64,000 nucleotides of DNA from Hyposmocoma kahamanoa (GCF_003589595.1 NW_020653900.1:4553600-4617599), one strand, 5' to 3'. Positions 46,761-58,240 are shown, numbered from the stretch's first letter. Numbers and translations: made by a program. Notes: generated from the letters alone by a model not told the origin.

Positions 46761-47470
46761 TAAAGACTTGAAAACATTTACACTATATGTGGTGACTGGT
46801 GGAGTCGCAGCCTTACAATCTGAACAGATTGTTACATTGCAGGCGAATGCTCCCGGTGAACGAAGCTACCAATGTTAAGCAGCGAACATAGTACGAAATG
46901 GTCCACATTTAGTTCACGTAATATCAAATGTACTGATTCAACCGATTTGTAATAAGCTAATAAGAGATAAACTTCTTCATTACAAAAAATGAAGTCGATA
47001 ATTTCTTCTCCAAAATGCCACGCGACAAACGGGTAAAACTGACAAAAAGTTCCCAAAATCAGGGATAGATGACACGTTTCACACAAAAAAATTTGTATCC
47101 GAGTTACCAGTGCAATAGTATGTTATTAATTAACTCAGTTTTTTGTTATGGCTTAATTTCATGCCTTTTGACTATACCAGTATACAAAATAATTTCCTCT
47201 AATCTTTCGTCACGTCACAAACCTAAGGCATCATTCAGCTTCTATTAGCTCTGTTTAAGGCTTCTGTACTTTATTTTGATATAATAATACACCGAATATA
47301 TTTTATTCAATTACCGTAACACATAACCTCCAAAACTTGAAACTGGAATATCTTTAATTCCTGACTTCTCAGAATAGTAAAACCAAAACAAAATTTGTTC
47401 AGCAATTTCAACTGTATATTTTCACATATTTTTCATATTTCACGCATACAAATTATGTCACCAAAAATTA
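46761..47470. other. Intronic stretch, nothing recognised
   Basis: Noncoding DNA. Confidence 0.5.
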
Positions 47471-47474
47471 TATG

Positions 47475-47605
47475 GGACTTTGCCATCCTTTGACGAAAAT
47501 ATTCCACCTCTAAAGGTGGCAAAACAGGGAAAGAATTCGGTTTATTGGATTTCAGCCACTTTCCGTTAACCGATTTCAATGAAACTTGGCACATAGATGT
47601 GTTTC
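47475..47605 (+). repeat. Family G repeat
   Basis: GGGACTTTGCCATCC, ATATTCCACCTCTAAAGGTG, GCCACTTTCCGTTAACCGAT, AATGAAACTTGGCACATAGA. Confidence 0.72.
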
Positions 47606-47720
47606 TAATGAAAATAAAATGTTATGGTTGGAGGTTGTTGCACTCGCATTTCTGTTATCGTTAAGTAACGAACACAGCGAAAACGGATAAGCAAATTTAT
47701 GGGAATAGTAGCAATACGGA

Positions 47721-47965
47721 AAGTGCTAATCCAGGGAAGTACTGCCACCTTACCTATTTCTGCCGCCAAGCAGTTAAGCATAACTGCGTTCCGGTTTCGA
47801 AGGGTAAGGGTGCTGGTGAAATTACAGGCACAAGGAACTTTTCAACTTGTGTCTCAAGGTGACGGGCGCAGTGGCAGTACCCCTCAGATATTTGCGATTT
47901 AAAGCTCTGACTGCCACTGTAACTGTTATGAACAGGCGTGTCGGTTACCACCAGGTCACCAGGTA
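47721..47965 (+). mobile_element. Family A repeat, 5'-truncated
   Basis: From AGTGCTAATCCAGGGAAGTA to GGCGTGTCGGTTACCACCAG. Confidence 0.85.
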
Positions 47966-47969
47966 AAAA

Positions 47970-50255
47970 AGAGGTCTGTTTTAATTTTTTTCATAAATAA
48001 GTTATCTATTTTTACGAAAAACTTACTTAGGTCGGCGTTTTTACTTAGTCGAAGTCAGAGTTGGGTTTATAAATCTCAGACTAAGACAGACGAAGAAGGA
48101 GACAGTTCGAACCCCCATACCGGAACTATTTTATAATAGTTTTCTAGTGTATTTATGTTGCATAGTTAATTAATATGAGATTATTCCTCTCTCTACAGCT
48201 CGTGCTAGAGGTTGCCTATACTAGTTCCTAATAGAAAGTTCATTATTTAATAGAAATTGCTTGGCTTAGTGTAAACGAGTTTCTATCAAGACGTTTCTGC
48301 GGGAATTAGAGCCAATTTCGTCCGCGAATACAACACAAGACATTTTGCTACGTATACTGCGGCAACTGTGCTATGATCTGTTAAAATGGATCTACATTTC
48401 GAACATGAAACCAAATAATAATAAGAATGATGATAATAACCCGAAAATGTGGTTCAAATCAGCTAACCAGCTGAGAAGAATAAAGCAAATAATAATAAAA
48501 TCGTTTATTTATTTCAACACATTAACAAATAAATAAATAAAAGGTGTCACAAAATTCACCCAAGAAGTAATTTTGATGGAAAACAAAAGTTTATAATCTA
48601 ATTAAAAATTGTAATTTTTTTTATTGATTTAAACTTTTACGATTATCACACATTATTTGATTTTTTATTCGGGACTTAATCTTGTATAACACATATTTTA
48701 AGAGCACATCGCGGCTGTTAAGAACCATCAGCTCAATAAGTCTGCAATAGCCGAAAATTTTATCGTTTCATGAAGTACATGGTATTGGGTTATTATATGT
48801 CATGTCAGGTAAATGGCCTCCAGGCTTGGTGAAAATTAATTTTACTTTAATGAATATAGGCAAGTTCCTTTGTTAATTATTGACTATATTTCAATACAAA
48901 TTTTTGTAGAATTAAGATGAATTAGATATGTAATATTGTAGAATTAAGACAAATTAAGATGCATACTGACTATTTCTCCTGCACATGAATGCTGGTGCTG
49001 TTTGACTGTTACTGTTTTTTTTATAACGTCAAATATGCCACTCCGATTTCACGCCAAATGCGCCGTCGCAGACATCGCCGATGATTTAACGGTTGGCGCA
49101 CATCTCTAGGTCATGCTAATTGCAGAGCGTTTTAGCCGATATCGAGCCTTTTGTATTGGAACTTAAGATCAGTATACAATACCGGTTTCTTAGATAGAAT
49201 CGGGCTGAAAAGCACAAATGCCCAAGCCTTACACGATTCCAATTTATATACAAGTTCCTTATGTTTTGTCCGTCAAAACATAACAAACCAGAACAAATGA
49301 CCGTGACCGTGTCAAGTATGCGTAACAAAATCACAATGCATGTGTTGATTTTTTCACAAATAAAGGTGATTTCGTGTCTGAAAATAAATATAATTATTCT
49401 ACTGACGTAAAACCACCAATGTCTTCTTTTGTTTGAATTCATCGTTGTTTCGAATCAAAACTGCAAAACGCTTATAGAATTCCTAGTCCAAATGGTTGTT
49501 CTAGTTTTGAACGGATAAAACCAGAACAACTTGTCAACTTGCAAGAAGTCCATGATCTTTATCAATCAGTACAAAAAATAAGCAATTTTTAACTGTTATA
49601 AATATTCATTTATTGGTCTACAGGTTGTGTCTACAGGTCATCATACACCGGTCGTGTGTTACCTTCGTACCAATACTTTCTACTTGATATAAGTAAAATA
49701 CAAGAACAGTGAAGTTTACGAGGGCAATAGATATTTACTATCGTCTTGAGCAATATTTTTTGCGCACTGTCACTCCGACAACTTTCAACTTACATTTGCC
49801 ACCTACTAGTATTTTTACCGTGTCGTTTGATAGATGAGTCAAAACTGTTAGCTTTCATAGACACTACGGAATTTATAGTCTGTAGTTTTATGGCAATAGA
49901 TTGCCCTAAATTTCAAGGATGTAACACGCATAGAGTGGGTATTATCCCCTTTTGAATTACCGGAATTATTGTAATATATTTTATAGTACGATGGTGTATT
50001 TAGAAACTTTTAACTTTGTAGAAATATATGTTTGTCTTTGCTTTTCAAAAATCATTCCGGGTCCAGATAGGAGATATTATCTACTTTGTATATTATTTGA
50101 AGTTTAGGTAAGTATACTGTGCTTATGCCGATCGACGATCTTTGATCATAAGTGTCAATCATTTCTGGCTCTCACGTAGAATATTTCTATACTATACTTT
50201 ATTTCCTCTTTCTTCTTCACTTCTCGAAAGAACTTCCTCGCAATGACGTATAAAT
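47970..50255. other. Intronic stretch, nothing recognised
   Basis: AT-rich noncoding DNA. GTTCGAACCCCCATACCGG at about 48105 could be a decayed tRNA-like B box. Confidence 0.45.
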
Positions 50256-50259
50256 CGTA

Positions 50260-50577
50260 TTCCCAGTAGATATGAGCGGCCGCGTTTCCCCCGCGCCACG
50301 CCGCCGCCAATAATGCAATCGGCGCGCCGCGTCGTTCATTTCGGTTCGATCCATCGATCAGGCGCTTCGATCGTGTGCACGCACACGCTTCCGTATTGTG
50401 AATGCGTAGTGAAAATGGCGACGCCGGAAATTGACATTTCTAAGATAAAACTTTGTGACTTTATATTCGAAGATGTTTTGTTTAAAACATTAATTTGTCA
50501 ATTTCTGTGTTCTTGTCAACCATTAGTGGTCAGGGAGGCGACATTCTGGGCCGCGATGGCGGTATGCCATCCATACG
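50260..50577 (+). promoter_or_regulatory. CpG-rich segment with candidate first exon of an unknown transcript
   Basis: 50270-50450 is sharply GC- and CpG-rich (GAGCGGCCGCGTTTCCCCCG, CCACGCCGCCGCCAATAATG) within AT-rich DNA. A plus-strand frame opens at 50313, and a better-placed ATG lies at 50415 (MATPEIDISK...). A GT donor with good consensus (CGGTAAGA) is at 50578. An alternative short exon 50536-50577, after an AG at about 50535, is also possible. The composition is what one expects at some insect promoters. The product is not recognised and nothing downstream confirms splicing. It could be an alternative Lst2 promoter, a nested gene or a GC-rich repeat end. Confidence 0.3.
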
Positions 50578-50759
50578 GTAAGAAGTTCGTGGCTCTGAAA
50601 AAACTGTTGTATAAATTTGTCAAATGTTTTAAGCAAATTGTATCAATTTTCCACTTTTATACACTTAGTGATGATAATGACGATGTGGATGTTGCGAAAA
50701 TTTCCACTAAGATTACGCTTTCGCATTTATATTTCGAACGGTTATAAAAAACAAATTAA

Positions 50760-51560
50760 ATAAATCTTTATTTCTTAGATTATCAAATTACCTTGAAATC
50801 ATCACAACAATTAAAATACTATAGGTACTAAATGCTGTTCTTATAACAAATACAATTATGTGTTCAGCTTTTTGCTCTATCATCATCACAACACTAGCCG
50901 CCGTCTGTATACTTTTAGTCAATCTTGTTTGTTTACGAGTTTATGAAAGTTTTATTAGTTTACGAAATCTTATGAAGTTTTGATTCCCAACTTCAATATT
51001 GGTTTGAAATTTCTAACACTTGTATGAATTCAATATACATATAACTTTATCCTTGATTGGATTATGATCCCGAATATTGAGTAGTTATTAATTAGCAAAC
51101 AAATTTATAATGCCTAATAAATACATGTAACCTGTTAGAACCTAGCTAAAGACAAAAATAATAAACAAAGTAAAAGGGAATAATCATAAGTCAATGCGAA
51201 TAATAGAATAATTTGTCAAGTATATAATTAAGCGATTGAATATTTTAATTATTGTCCCAATTATTGCTATGGATATGGATATACTAGGTTTTATATAAAT
51301 ATTTTAAAACAGTCTGAAAAACCTGAGGCATGCTCCTCAGAATTGTTTTCGAAATTTCGCTTACGCCTTTTTTACAAAACACCGACTATATAATCAGCTT
51401 ATGCTGTCGAAGTTCACTTCTAATGTTTTCGAAAAGTATATTTTTTTTATATCAATCGCTATTTCGAGAATATATAGAACTAATTCCTAAAGAGACTACA
51501 TGATTGAAATGCAAAAAGAAAATCGTTTCGACACTGTTGTTCTGAATGCATAGCGGTGAC
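50760..51560. other. Intronic stretch, nothing recognised
   Basis: AT-rich noncoding DNA. Confidence 0.5.
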
Positions 51561-52007
51561 AAAGGGCGCGTTCCCATTATTATCTCGTGACGTTTTATTT
51601 ATCATTGGACGACAGTCGCATCTAGCCTGTTCCCATATCACTATTATCTGTCGTGACTATGTCGTGGGCGTTTATTGTTGAACGACTGTCATATCTAGCT
51701 GTTCCCACTAGATCGTGACGACAATTTATCGTTCACGGCAGCCGCCTAGTCGTTTGCACAACAGAATCGTTTGAAGCTGCGATTATCTGTCGTCACATTT
51801 TTATCATGACGGTTTATTCATCGTCAGACGACTATCGTTTTAGCTCTTCCCATAGTTATGACAGTCTGTCGTCGTAACGTCAAAAAAGTCGTGATCGACA
51901 GTTAAACGTGTTGTTCTATGTGTGAACAACTCCATTTAAATATACAAGCCATGACACTTTAAACTGCACGACTATCTGTCGTCACGACATAATAGGAACG
52001 CGCCTTT
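51561..52007. mobile_element. MITE (~447 bp) with inverted ends and internal subrepeats
   Basis: The left end AAAGGGCGCGTTCCCATTAT is mirrored by AATAGGAACGCGCCTTT at the right end. Inside, the words TGTTCCCA and TATCTGTCGTGAC / GACGACAGTC recur several times in both orientations, so the interior looks like duplicated copies of its own end. No ORF. No clear target duplication. Confidence 0.7.
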
Positions 52008-52009
52008 AG

Positions 52010-52680
52010 TCTAATAAAGGCGCCATAGTCGAAAAGATAAATTTCTCTACACTAGTTTCTCTGCTAGTTTTGTCTATACTAAGTCTGCTGAGGAACAACT
52101 TCTGTTGAAATGTTTGTTGACCTGGATGAGGATTTGACAACTAATTTTTAACTGCTCGGTACGTTGACCCGAGCATAGCAAATCTCGCAACGAGCTTGCA
52201 TATTCTGCGGCGAGGACAATGTTACAAATAACGAGCAATCGGTTCACACAATTGTTCGTTGCAATGCTCAAACAAAACAAAAAAGTAGTCGTCATTATAG
52301 ATTTGTTATTTTTGACATTAGTTGCATGCCCGGCTTATTGCAGTGCTCCAAATGAACACCCCACTAATTTAAAAAGATAGGTTAGCGAACGCGCTGCGTA
52401 CAAATGTAGTTTGATCATATTTTGGATAATCAAATTTATACATATTTTGTAAACAGGAACCAGATTATAATATCTAAGCTCGTGGTTTCTCAATTTCGTG
52501 TTAAATTATATAGTTTCGTTATTACACGAGTTGAAAAACTGACCAAAAAACTTCACACTTAGTTTTTGAGACAATAAAAAAATATATAAGTTATGAAACA
52601 CATGAAATGACTCCAGCAAAAATTAGGAAAGAAGAGAATGCTGTCTCGCCCACACAGCAACAAAATGTTATCATCTAATT
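52010..52680. other. Intronic stretch, nothing recognised
   Basis: Noncoding. The minus frame 52074-52295 is unrecognised. Confidence 0.45.
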
Positions 52681-52683
52681 TTT

Positions 52684-52992
52684 TTATGATATCAAATGAG
52701 TGGACGAACAATTCGTTCGCCCGTCGGTGAGCGACACGCTTAACCATAGCACTTGCAGCGCCACTTAGTGCTTTAAATCATAAAGATCTGCGGGGCACTG
52801 TCACTGCGCCCGTCATCGAGAGACATAAGTTGGCATGTCCCATGTGCCTGTAGTTTTGCCAGCACGCTTATCCTTCAAAACTGGAACGCAGTAACGCTCA
52901 TGTAACCGTAATGCTCACTTGGCGGCAGAAATATGTAAGGTGGGGTACTTCTCTGGAGGAACTCTTTATTAAGGAGCTCTACTGCTCCTAAA
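52684..52992 (-). mobile_element. Family A repeat, near full length
   Basis: Reverse orientation: TATGATATCAAATGAGTGG to TAAGGAGCTCTACTGCTCC. A short duplication of the GTAATGCTCA segment is present. Confidence 0.86.
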
Positions 52993-53334
52993 ACTTACTT
53001 TGATATGTCGTCGATTGTTCATTACAAATCTCTATGGGGACGCGTTTAGATTGCAGCTATACCCAAAAGTTAGTAAATCGTTGTCATAGTGCTGGTTAAT
53101 ACCTACATCTATAGCACTAACTCAAATGGACATTCTATTATAAAAAAAACCATTATTTTCTATTCAAATTGTTATGCGGTTATGAGTCATAGGTTTTTGA
53201 ATAGAAAATATTTTTTTTTTGTTGTGACGTCTATATGGGGAAGTATGAAAATACCTACGCGATCGATTCATAATGCGTTATATTATGAACATGATTCTAT
53301 GAATTCAGTTCGTAGGCTTTCGCGATTACATATG

Positions 53335-53400
53335 ACATGGAAATGAAGAATTTTTTGTCCGGATCCAAATCGCTTGTTGATATAATCAAACTCGTTAGTT
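53335..53400 (+). repeat. Family B repeat fragment
   Basis: GACATGGAAATGAAGAATTT, GTCCGGATCCAAATCGC. Confidence 0.55.
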
Positions 53401-53605
53401 TATTTATTGGGATTTTTTTTGTGAAATAACCATTGGTTCTTTTGTGATTATGAATATACGGATCGAGCACACAAAAAAAATCTTTCCTCGTCCCGGTGGG
53501 ACTTGAACCCACGTCCATGCTGCACCGTAGCATTGCTGTAACCATCAGAGCCACGGGTCCAGTTAACGAGTCGTCGAAATTCTCCTATGTGTCTTTGTTA
53601 TAGAG
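53400..53605 (-). mobile_element. tRNA-derived SINE related to family E, different head
   Basis: Same outer parts as family E (TTTTTTTGTGAAATAACC, GATTATGAATATACGGATCG, TTCTCCTATGTGTCTTTG). The tRNA-like module differs: on the minus strand GTGGCTCTGATGGTTACAGC (A box) and CGTGGGTTCAAGTCCCACCG (B box). Confidence 0.75.
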
Positions 53606-53901
53606 ATAGAGAAAAAATTTCAGTTTATTTACAAAGCGTGAAGACATTACGATTAAATATTCCTTCCTACACAAAAACAGATGAATACTACCAGTCTCGT
53701 GATTAACATTGCATTCAACAAGGCCGTTTATTATGTCAATTAAAATTTGTAACAGATTACAAAAAATAATAAAAAAACATAAACAAGCGAAACAAAATTT
53801 ATAGAAGCGTTAGAAACATATTTAGCGGCTAAAAGTATACACTACATGAATACTTAGATGATAAGGATATATCCAATTAAGAATATACATGATATTATCT
53901 G

Positions 53902-53947
53902 TATTATGTATTAAATAACATAATATTATAATATTTAATACATAATA
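53902..53947. repeat. 16-bp perfect inverted repeat, AT-only core
   Basis: TATTATGTATTAAATA at 53902-53917 pairs with TATTTAATACATAATA at 53932-53947. The 14-base loop contains TAATATTA. Confidence 0.9.
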
Positions 53948-54004
53948 TGTTAATAAATGATATTTATATGATATATGATAATATGTCTTATGTTCTGAAT
54001 TCAA

Positions 54005-54255
54005 GGTCTGTACTAAATTTGTTCCATAAATTGCCTGCTACACAAACGTGAGACCGTAGCTCCCGCCAGCGAGGTTCTGGCTGAAAATCAGTGCTGTGCA
54101 AACTAAGTTTGTACAGCATATACTGAGCTCAGAATCCTCGCCACACATCTGTAACCATAGATATAGTTTTGTGTTTTTAGTTACTATTAATATGTTAGAT
54201 TTTTCATTTGTATGTTTTTTTGTGTATGGCAAATAAATGGAATTTGGAATATGTT
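54005..54255 (+). mobile_element. Probable retrotransposon 3' end
   Basis: CCGCCAGCGAGGTTCTGGCT, GAAAATCAGTGCTG, and an end at GGCAAATAAATGGAATTTGG. A similar CAGCTGAAAACCAGCACTG block occurs at about 59620. No intact frame. Confidence 0.45.
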
Positions 54256-54444
54256 TGATAAATTATTTTATTGTAAAAGAAAATTTATGTAAATGATTAT
54301 TATGCAAAAAAAAAATCTCAGATACATTATGAGCAATATGTACCTGGAATAATGTTAAGGCTTTAGTAAATAGAATAGGGTTAACATTAGTTTAATTTAT
54401 TCAGATTTTTGTTATTTGCTGTGCCCTTACAAGGTCTATATGAA

Positions 54445-54545
54445 CTGGGTCTCCTTTCAGGCGAGGGTCTCAAGCTATAGTCTACCACGCTGGCCCAATG
54501 CGGGTTGGGGACTTCACACGTTTTCAGGCGTTTCCATATTGTGAT
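54445..54545 (-). mobile_element. Family F SINE 3' fragment
   Basis: CCACGCTGGCCCAATGCGGG followed by TTGGGGACTTCACACG is the reverse complement of the family F end at 56120-56165. Confidence 0.6.
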
Positions 54546-54964
54546 AGCAAAGTGAGTCAAAAGTACATACTGTAGTCTAGGCTCTACTCTATGAGTAGAA
54601 TTGCTGGCTGAATATAGGTAGTAATTATAGTTTTATATTTAGAATGTTAAGGATTGAAATTAGAAAACAGAAGATCTTGACATTATTAAGATTATTGCAT
54701 TGTAACCTGAAAGTTAAAACATGTAAAATGGTGAAATAAACCATATTTTAAAGATGATCCCGGTTTATATTCTTAGAAGTACCTCTCGCTACGCAATCTG
54801 AGTTACCACTCATTACAATACCAATAAAGAACAACAGAAAGCTATTACTGGAACAGGCTATAGATTGATTTATGTACTTTCTAAATACAAATAAGTACAA
54901 TTTTTTTTTATATTTATTTGTATTTAAAATGTTTTTTTTTATTTTTCTATTAATATTCCAAATG

Positions 54965-55135
54965 TAAGAGTCGTATTCTAGAACTCTACACAATGCTCAA
55001 GTCAGGATTGCACTGTAAATACAAGCACTGGAAATACGACCCTAATGGCAGGGACTTGAGTATAATTTCGAGTGCTTTAAACCATACTCAAATCCTGAAT
55101 TGGGCATTGAGTAGAGTTCTAGAATACGACCCTAA
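54965..55135. mobile_element. MITE (171 bp) with ~45 bp inverted ends
   Basis: The left end TAAGAGTCGTATTCTAGAAC continues to CTCTACACAATGCTCAAGTC. The right end is its inverted counterpart, GAGTAGAGTTCTAGAATACG then ACCCTAA. A third TACGACCCTAA word is inside at about 55033. Non-coding. Confidence 0.82.
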
Positions 55136-55139
55136 GTGT

Positions 55140-55480
55140 ACTTGATTATGCGTCTTTTTGTGATATATTTCGTTATCCCCTCATGTTTTTGTTTGCGATT
55201 GTGTGCCTATTTTTCTATAAATTGTGGGATTAACTCAAGTACATTTTGTCATAATCTTGTTAAGTAACCGCTCGTAAATATCTATTCATACTCAAAATAG
55301 TATGTATGTACTACATGTCGTATGCACAACGGTCAGATCTTTTGTCTCAGTCGTGATAATAAGGATGCTTGGTATATATGTTTGATAGATGTTTGCTGTC
55401 GTCCTTTAAGGTGACGGAACTTATTATCAGCAGTTTGTGTACAAGTTTTTTCTTTCTTATAACGAATCACTAAGAATGTT
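55140..55480. other. Intronic stretch, nothing recognised
   Basis: Noncoding DNA. Confidence 0.5.
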
Positions 55481-55484
55481 TTTT

Positions 55485-55772
55485 TTATGATTACATATGA
55501 CGGAACGAACAAGTCAAGTAAGCGACACGCCTGTTTATAACAATAGCAGTGCCACTCAGAACTTTAGATCACAAAGATCTGAGGGGCACTGCCACTGCTC
55601 CCGTCATCCTGAAACACAAGTTTACAAATCCCATGTGTCCGTAATTTCACCAGCACCCTTACCCTTCAAAACCGGAACGCAGTAATGCTCACATTACCCC
55701 TTGGCGGCAGATATAGGTAAGGTGGCAGTACTTCCCTAGACTAACCCTTTCACAAGGTGCTCTTCTGCTGCA
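55485..55772 (-). mobile_element. Family A repeat, near full length
   Basis: Reverse orientation: TATGATTACATATGACGGAA to ACAAGGTGCTCTTCTGCTG. CGTGCGCCTGATGG is missing. Confidence 0.86.
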
Positions 55773-55932
55773 AAAATAATACTGCTGTATGTAAAAACTA
55801 AACGTATGACCATTAAACCTTGACCGTGATTTGGTCCAATAGCTTTCGGTGAGTCTATTTTAGATTGTAAAGTGGAAAGGGAATCGAGGTAAAACTTATA
55901 CATATAACAAAATTACCTATTAAGAACTATTA

Positions 55933-56185
55933 AGCCGTGTTAGCCTAATGGTTTGACTTACGGCCCCTCAAGCAGAGGCTGTGGTTTCGAATCCTGGCTC
56001 GCACTTCTGAGTTTCTCGGACCTTATGTCTGAAATTGAATTTGAAATTTTCCATGAGCTTTTCGGTGATGGAAAGCATCGTGAGCAAATCCACACGTCGT
56101 CGAAGGTTCACTACCCTCAGAAAAAGTGTAAAGTTCCCAACCCCCATTGGGCCAGCGTGGCGGACTATAAATACCACCGTAAAAG
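55933..56185 (+). mobile_element. tRNA-derived SINE, family F, full length
   Basis: Head GCCGTGTTAGCCTAATGGTT (A box) and CTGTGGTTTCGAATCCTGGC (B box). Body GCACTTCTGAGTTTCTCGGA, TTCCATGAGCTTTTCGGTGA, AACCCCCATTGGGCCAGCGT. Short overlapping ORFs in it on both strands are not genes. Confidence 0.85.
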
Positions 56186-56259
56186 GCGAATTCTAACGCA
56201 GTAGAAGTGAACATTTATTTACCCTCTTGAAATACCCTTGAATGATATTGATAAGTACA

Positions 56260-56500
56260 CAGACGATAGTCGGGACGCCCGATCCCGCTGGCTTAATTTA
56301 AGGCCCAAGTGATGCAGAGTCACGAACTTGGAACACGTCTAGCCGGGGCAACGGCCTGCGGCACATGTCTAAATAGGCGACAGATGTTGTGCGAGACGCG
56401 TGTAAACCCGGCCCGAGCTGATATCGTGTCTCGTACCATTGCCTAGAGTGTATATAGACTGTAGTTGCAGGTGATGCGACATAATTTTGCTGAAACGCAA
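56260..56500. other. GC-rich segment of unknown nature
   Basis: GGGACGCCCGATCCCGCTGG, GTCTAGCCGGGGCAACGGCC and AACCCGGCCCGAGCTGATAT form a GC-rich block. No coding frame, rRNA or repeat is recognised. Confidence 0.35.
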
Positions 56501-56504
56501 AGAT

Positions 56505-56906
56505 GCCTCTAGTATTAAATCACAAAGATCTAAGGGGTCCTGCCACAACCCCCGTCACCCTAGGACACAAACTCGTCTGATGCCTGTAGTTTCACCAGAA
56601 GCCTTCAAAAGGGAAACGCAGTAAAGCTCTAAATAAATAATATTGGACCATTACATACGTTGATTCGATCCGAAAGTAAGTAGCTAAAGCACTATGGAAA
56701 TCGGAATCAACGACGGTACCACAAGACCCGAGACAATATAGAAAAGTTTCTCTACATTGACCCCGCTGTCGGGGATCGAACGCCGGACCTCAGAGATGGA
56801 TGGAAGACCGGTGTGCAAGTCACTCGACTGTCATCACATTACAGTGCTTGGTGTCCGTCAGAAATAGGAATGGTGGCAGTATTTCTCTGGATGAACTCTT
56901 TGCTAC
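56505..56906 (-). mobile_element. Family A repeat split by a tRNA-like insertion
   Basis: One part runs 56505-56632 (AAATCACAAAGATCTAAGGG to AACGCAGTAAAGCTC). The other part runs 56833-56906 (TCACATTACAGTGCTTGG to GGATGAACTCTTTGCTAC). The two parts are consecutive in intact copies. Confidence 0.75.
56640..56832 (-). mobile_element. tRNA-headed insertion within family A
   Basis: Between the two parts of a family A copy. CTGTCGGGGATCGAACGCCG followed by GACCTCAGAGATGG looks like a tRNA T-arm in reverse. GTGCAAGTCACTCGACTGTC would be the A-box side. Confidence 0.55.
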
Positions 56907-56909
56907 AAA

Positions 56910-57735
56910 CGTGTGTGTACTAGCAAGGTGGCGATTATGGGAATTTGTCCTTTCTTGGTGTAGATTTTAGGTTCCGATTCAAATAAAATGCTAGCGCTGT
57001 AATTCTAGTAGTATAATTGTAAGTCAATGTAGTATATTGATACTATTGCGAGGCTTATACAGTGTGCTTTTTTTAACTGAGTCTTCCGTTAGGTCTTTGT
57101 GAAAACAATTTTGACATACCTAGTAAAATTTTCGGCCAAGCGTGAGTTATCCATAAAAATTTATAATATTTACCACCTTTTTTTTTAACTCTGATCGAGA
57201 CAATTTCGCTGTATCGCAAAACTAAAAACGGGACAGCAGAAGGTGGTCAAATAAAATGTTTTTTAAAGTGGCTGCCGTAAAAGTGCAACATTTGTGAAAT
57301 TAATTCTATTGGTTCAATGCTAAATTACAATCTCTCCGAACGCGATTCACTTCCTGATACGATTTTTTTAATCGTTGGTATTTTTCATTGTTATCATTGT
57401 ATAGATAACAAAAAATTCTAATAAAAAATTGCAAGCATTGGCCTTGCAAGTATCAACACTGATATGACTTAGATTTATCGGTCATGTAAATTAAAAATTA
57501 ATGAAAAGCAATGTACTAAAGAGTGTTATCTCGAAACCGGTTCCTTTGTCCTTCCGAAAGCGGATTGAAGCCGTGACCTGTATAGAAAGTGAAAGCGGTA
57601 GCGGAAAGCGAGTCGATGCGCTTGCGCTGCTTCGCATTCAATGGACGATAATCAGCCATTCTGTTGACGATTTAGAATGGCATTGAATTTGTAAGTAAAA
57701 GAACCATTTCTATTACTTATTGTGTTTACATTTAT
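56910..57735. other. Intronic stretch, nothing recognised
   Basis: ACGGGACAGCAGAAGGTGGT at about 57227 resembles, in reverse, a word of the tandem units at 9405-9655. The rest is not assigned. Confidence 0.45.
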
Positions 57736-57739
57736 GTTT

Positions 57740-57962
57740 TTAACCGACTTCAAAAAAAGGAGGAGGTTCTCAATTCGTGTGTATGTTTTTTTTTGTATGT
57801 ATGGTATGCGATAACTCCGCCATTTGTAAACCAATTTTGATGATTCTTTTTTGTTGGAAAGAACGTACCTCAGATGTGGTCCCATTTAAATTTCAAGAAA
57901 ATATTCCACCTCTAAGGGTGGCAAACTAGGGGATGAATGACTTGAGTTCGGTTTTTTAACCG
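57740..57962 (+). repeat. Family G repeat, full unit
   Basis: TTTTAACCGACTTCAAAAAA, GGAGGAGGTTCTCAATTCG, GGTATGCGATAACTCCGCC, ACCTCAGATGTGGTCCCATT, ATTCCACCTCTAAGGGTGGC, AACTAGGGGATGAATGACTT. Confidence 0.85.
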
Positions 57963-58067
57963 GAGGTTAGGTTACGTAAGATGAAGTTATGGCAGACACG
58001 GCCCAACTTCTCATATAGCTTCCAGGATAATCAAAATGAACATCGGCGAATAGCTTGCGTATTTTTA

Positions 58068-58240
58068 ACCGATTTCGAAAAAAAGGAGGAGGTTCTCAAT
58101 TCGCCTTTTTTGATTTCGATGATTTTTTTTTCTTAGAGAAGGGGTACCTCAATGGTGGTCCCATTCAAATTTGAAGAAAATATTCCACTTCTAAAGGTGG
58201 TATTTTCCACCTTGAATCCGGTGTATTGTTTATGATCAGG
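58068..58240 (+). repeat. Family G repeat, second copy close by
   Basis: TTTTTAACCGATTTCGAAAA, AAAGGAGGAGGTTCTCAATT, ACCTCAATGGTGGTCCCATT, ATTCCACTTCTAAAGGTGG. It begins about 105 bases after the previous copy ends. Confidence 0.8.

Noticed and set aside
46351..46878. Protein with KGTQRH-type repeats on either strand
   Set aside because: The repeat period (12 bases) gives open frames on both strands automatically; no start context, splice or conservation argument supports a protein.
49116..49442. 108-residue minus-strand ORF
   Set aside because: No recognisable domain and no composition shift against the flanks.
53490..53570. Functional tRNA gene (minus strand)
   Set aside because: Same reason: shared outer blocks with family E and a partial copy at 62337.
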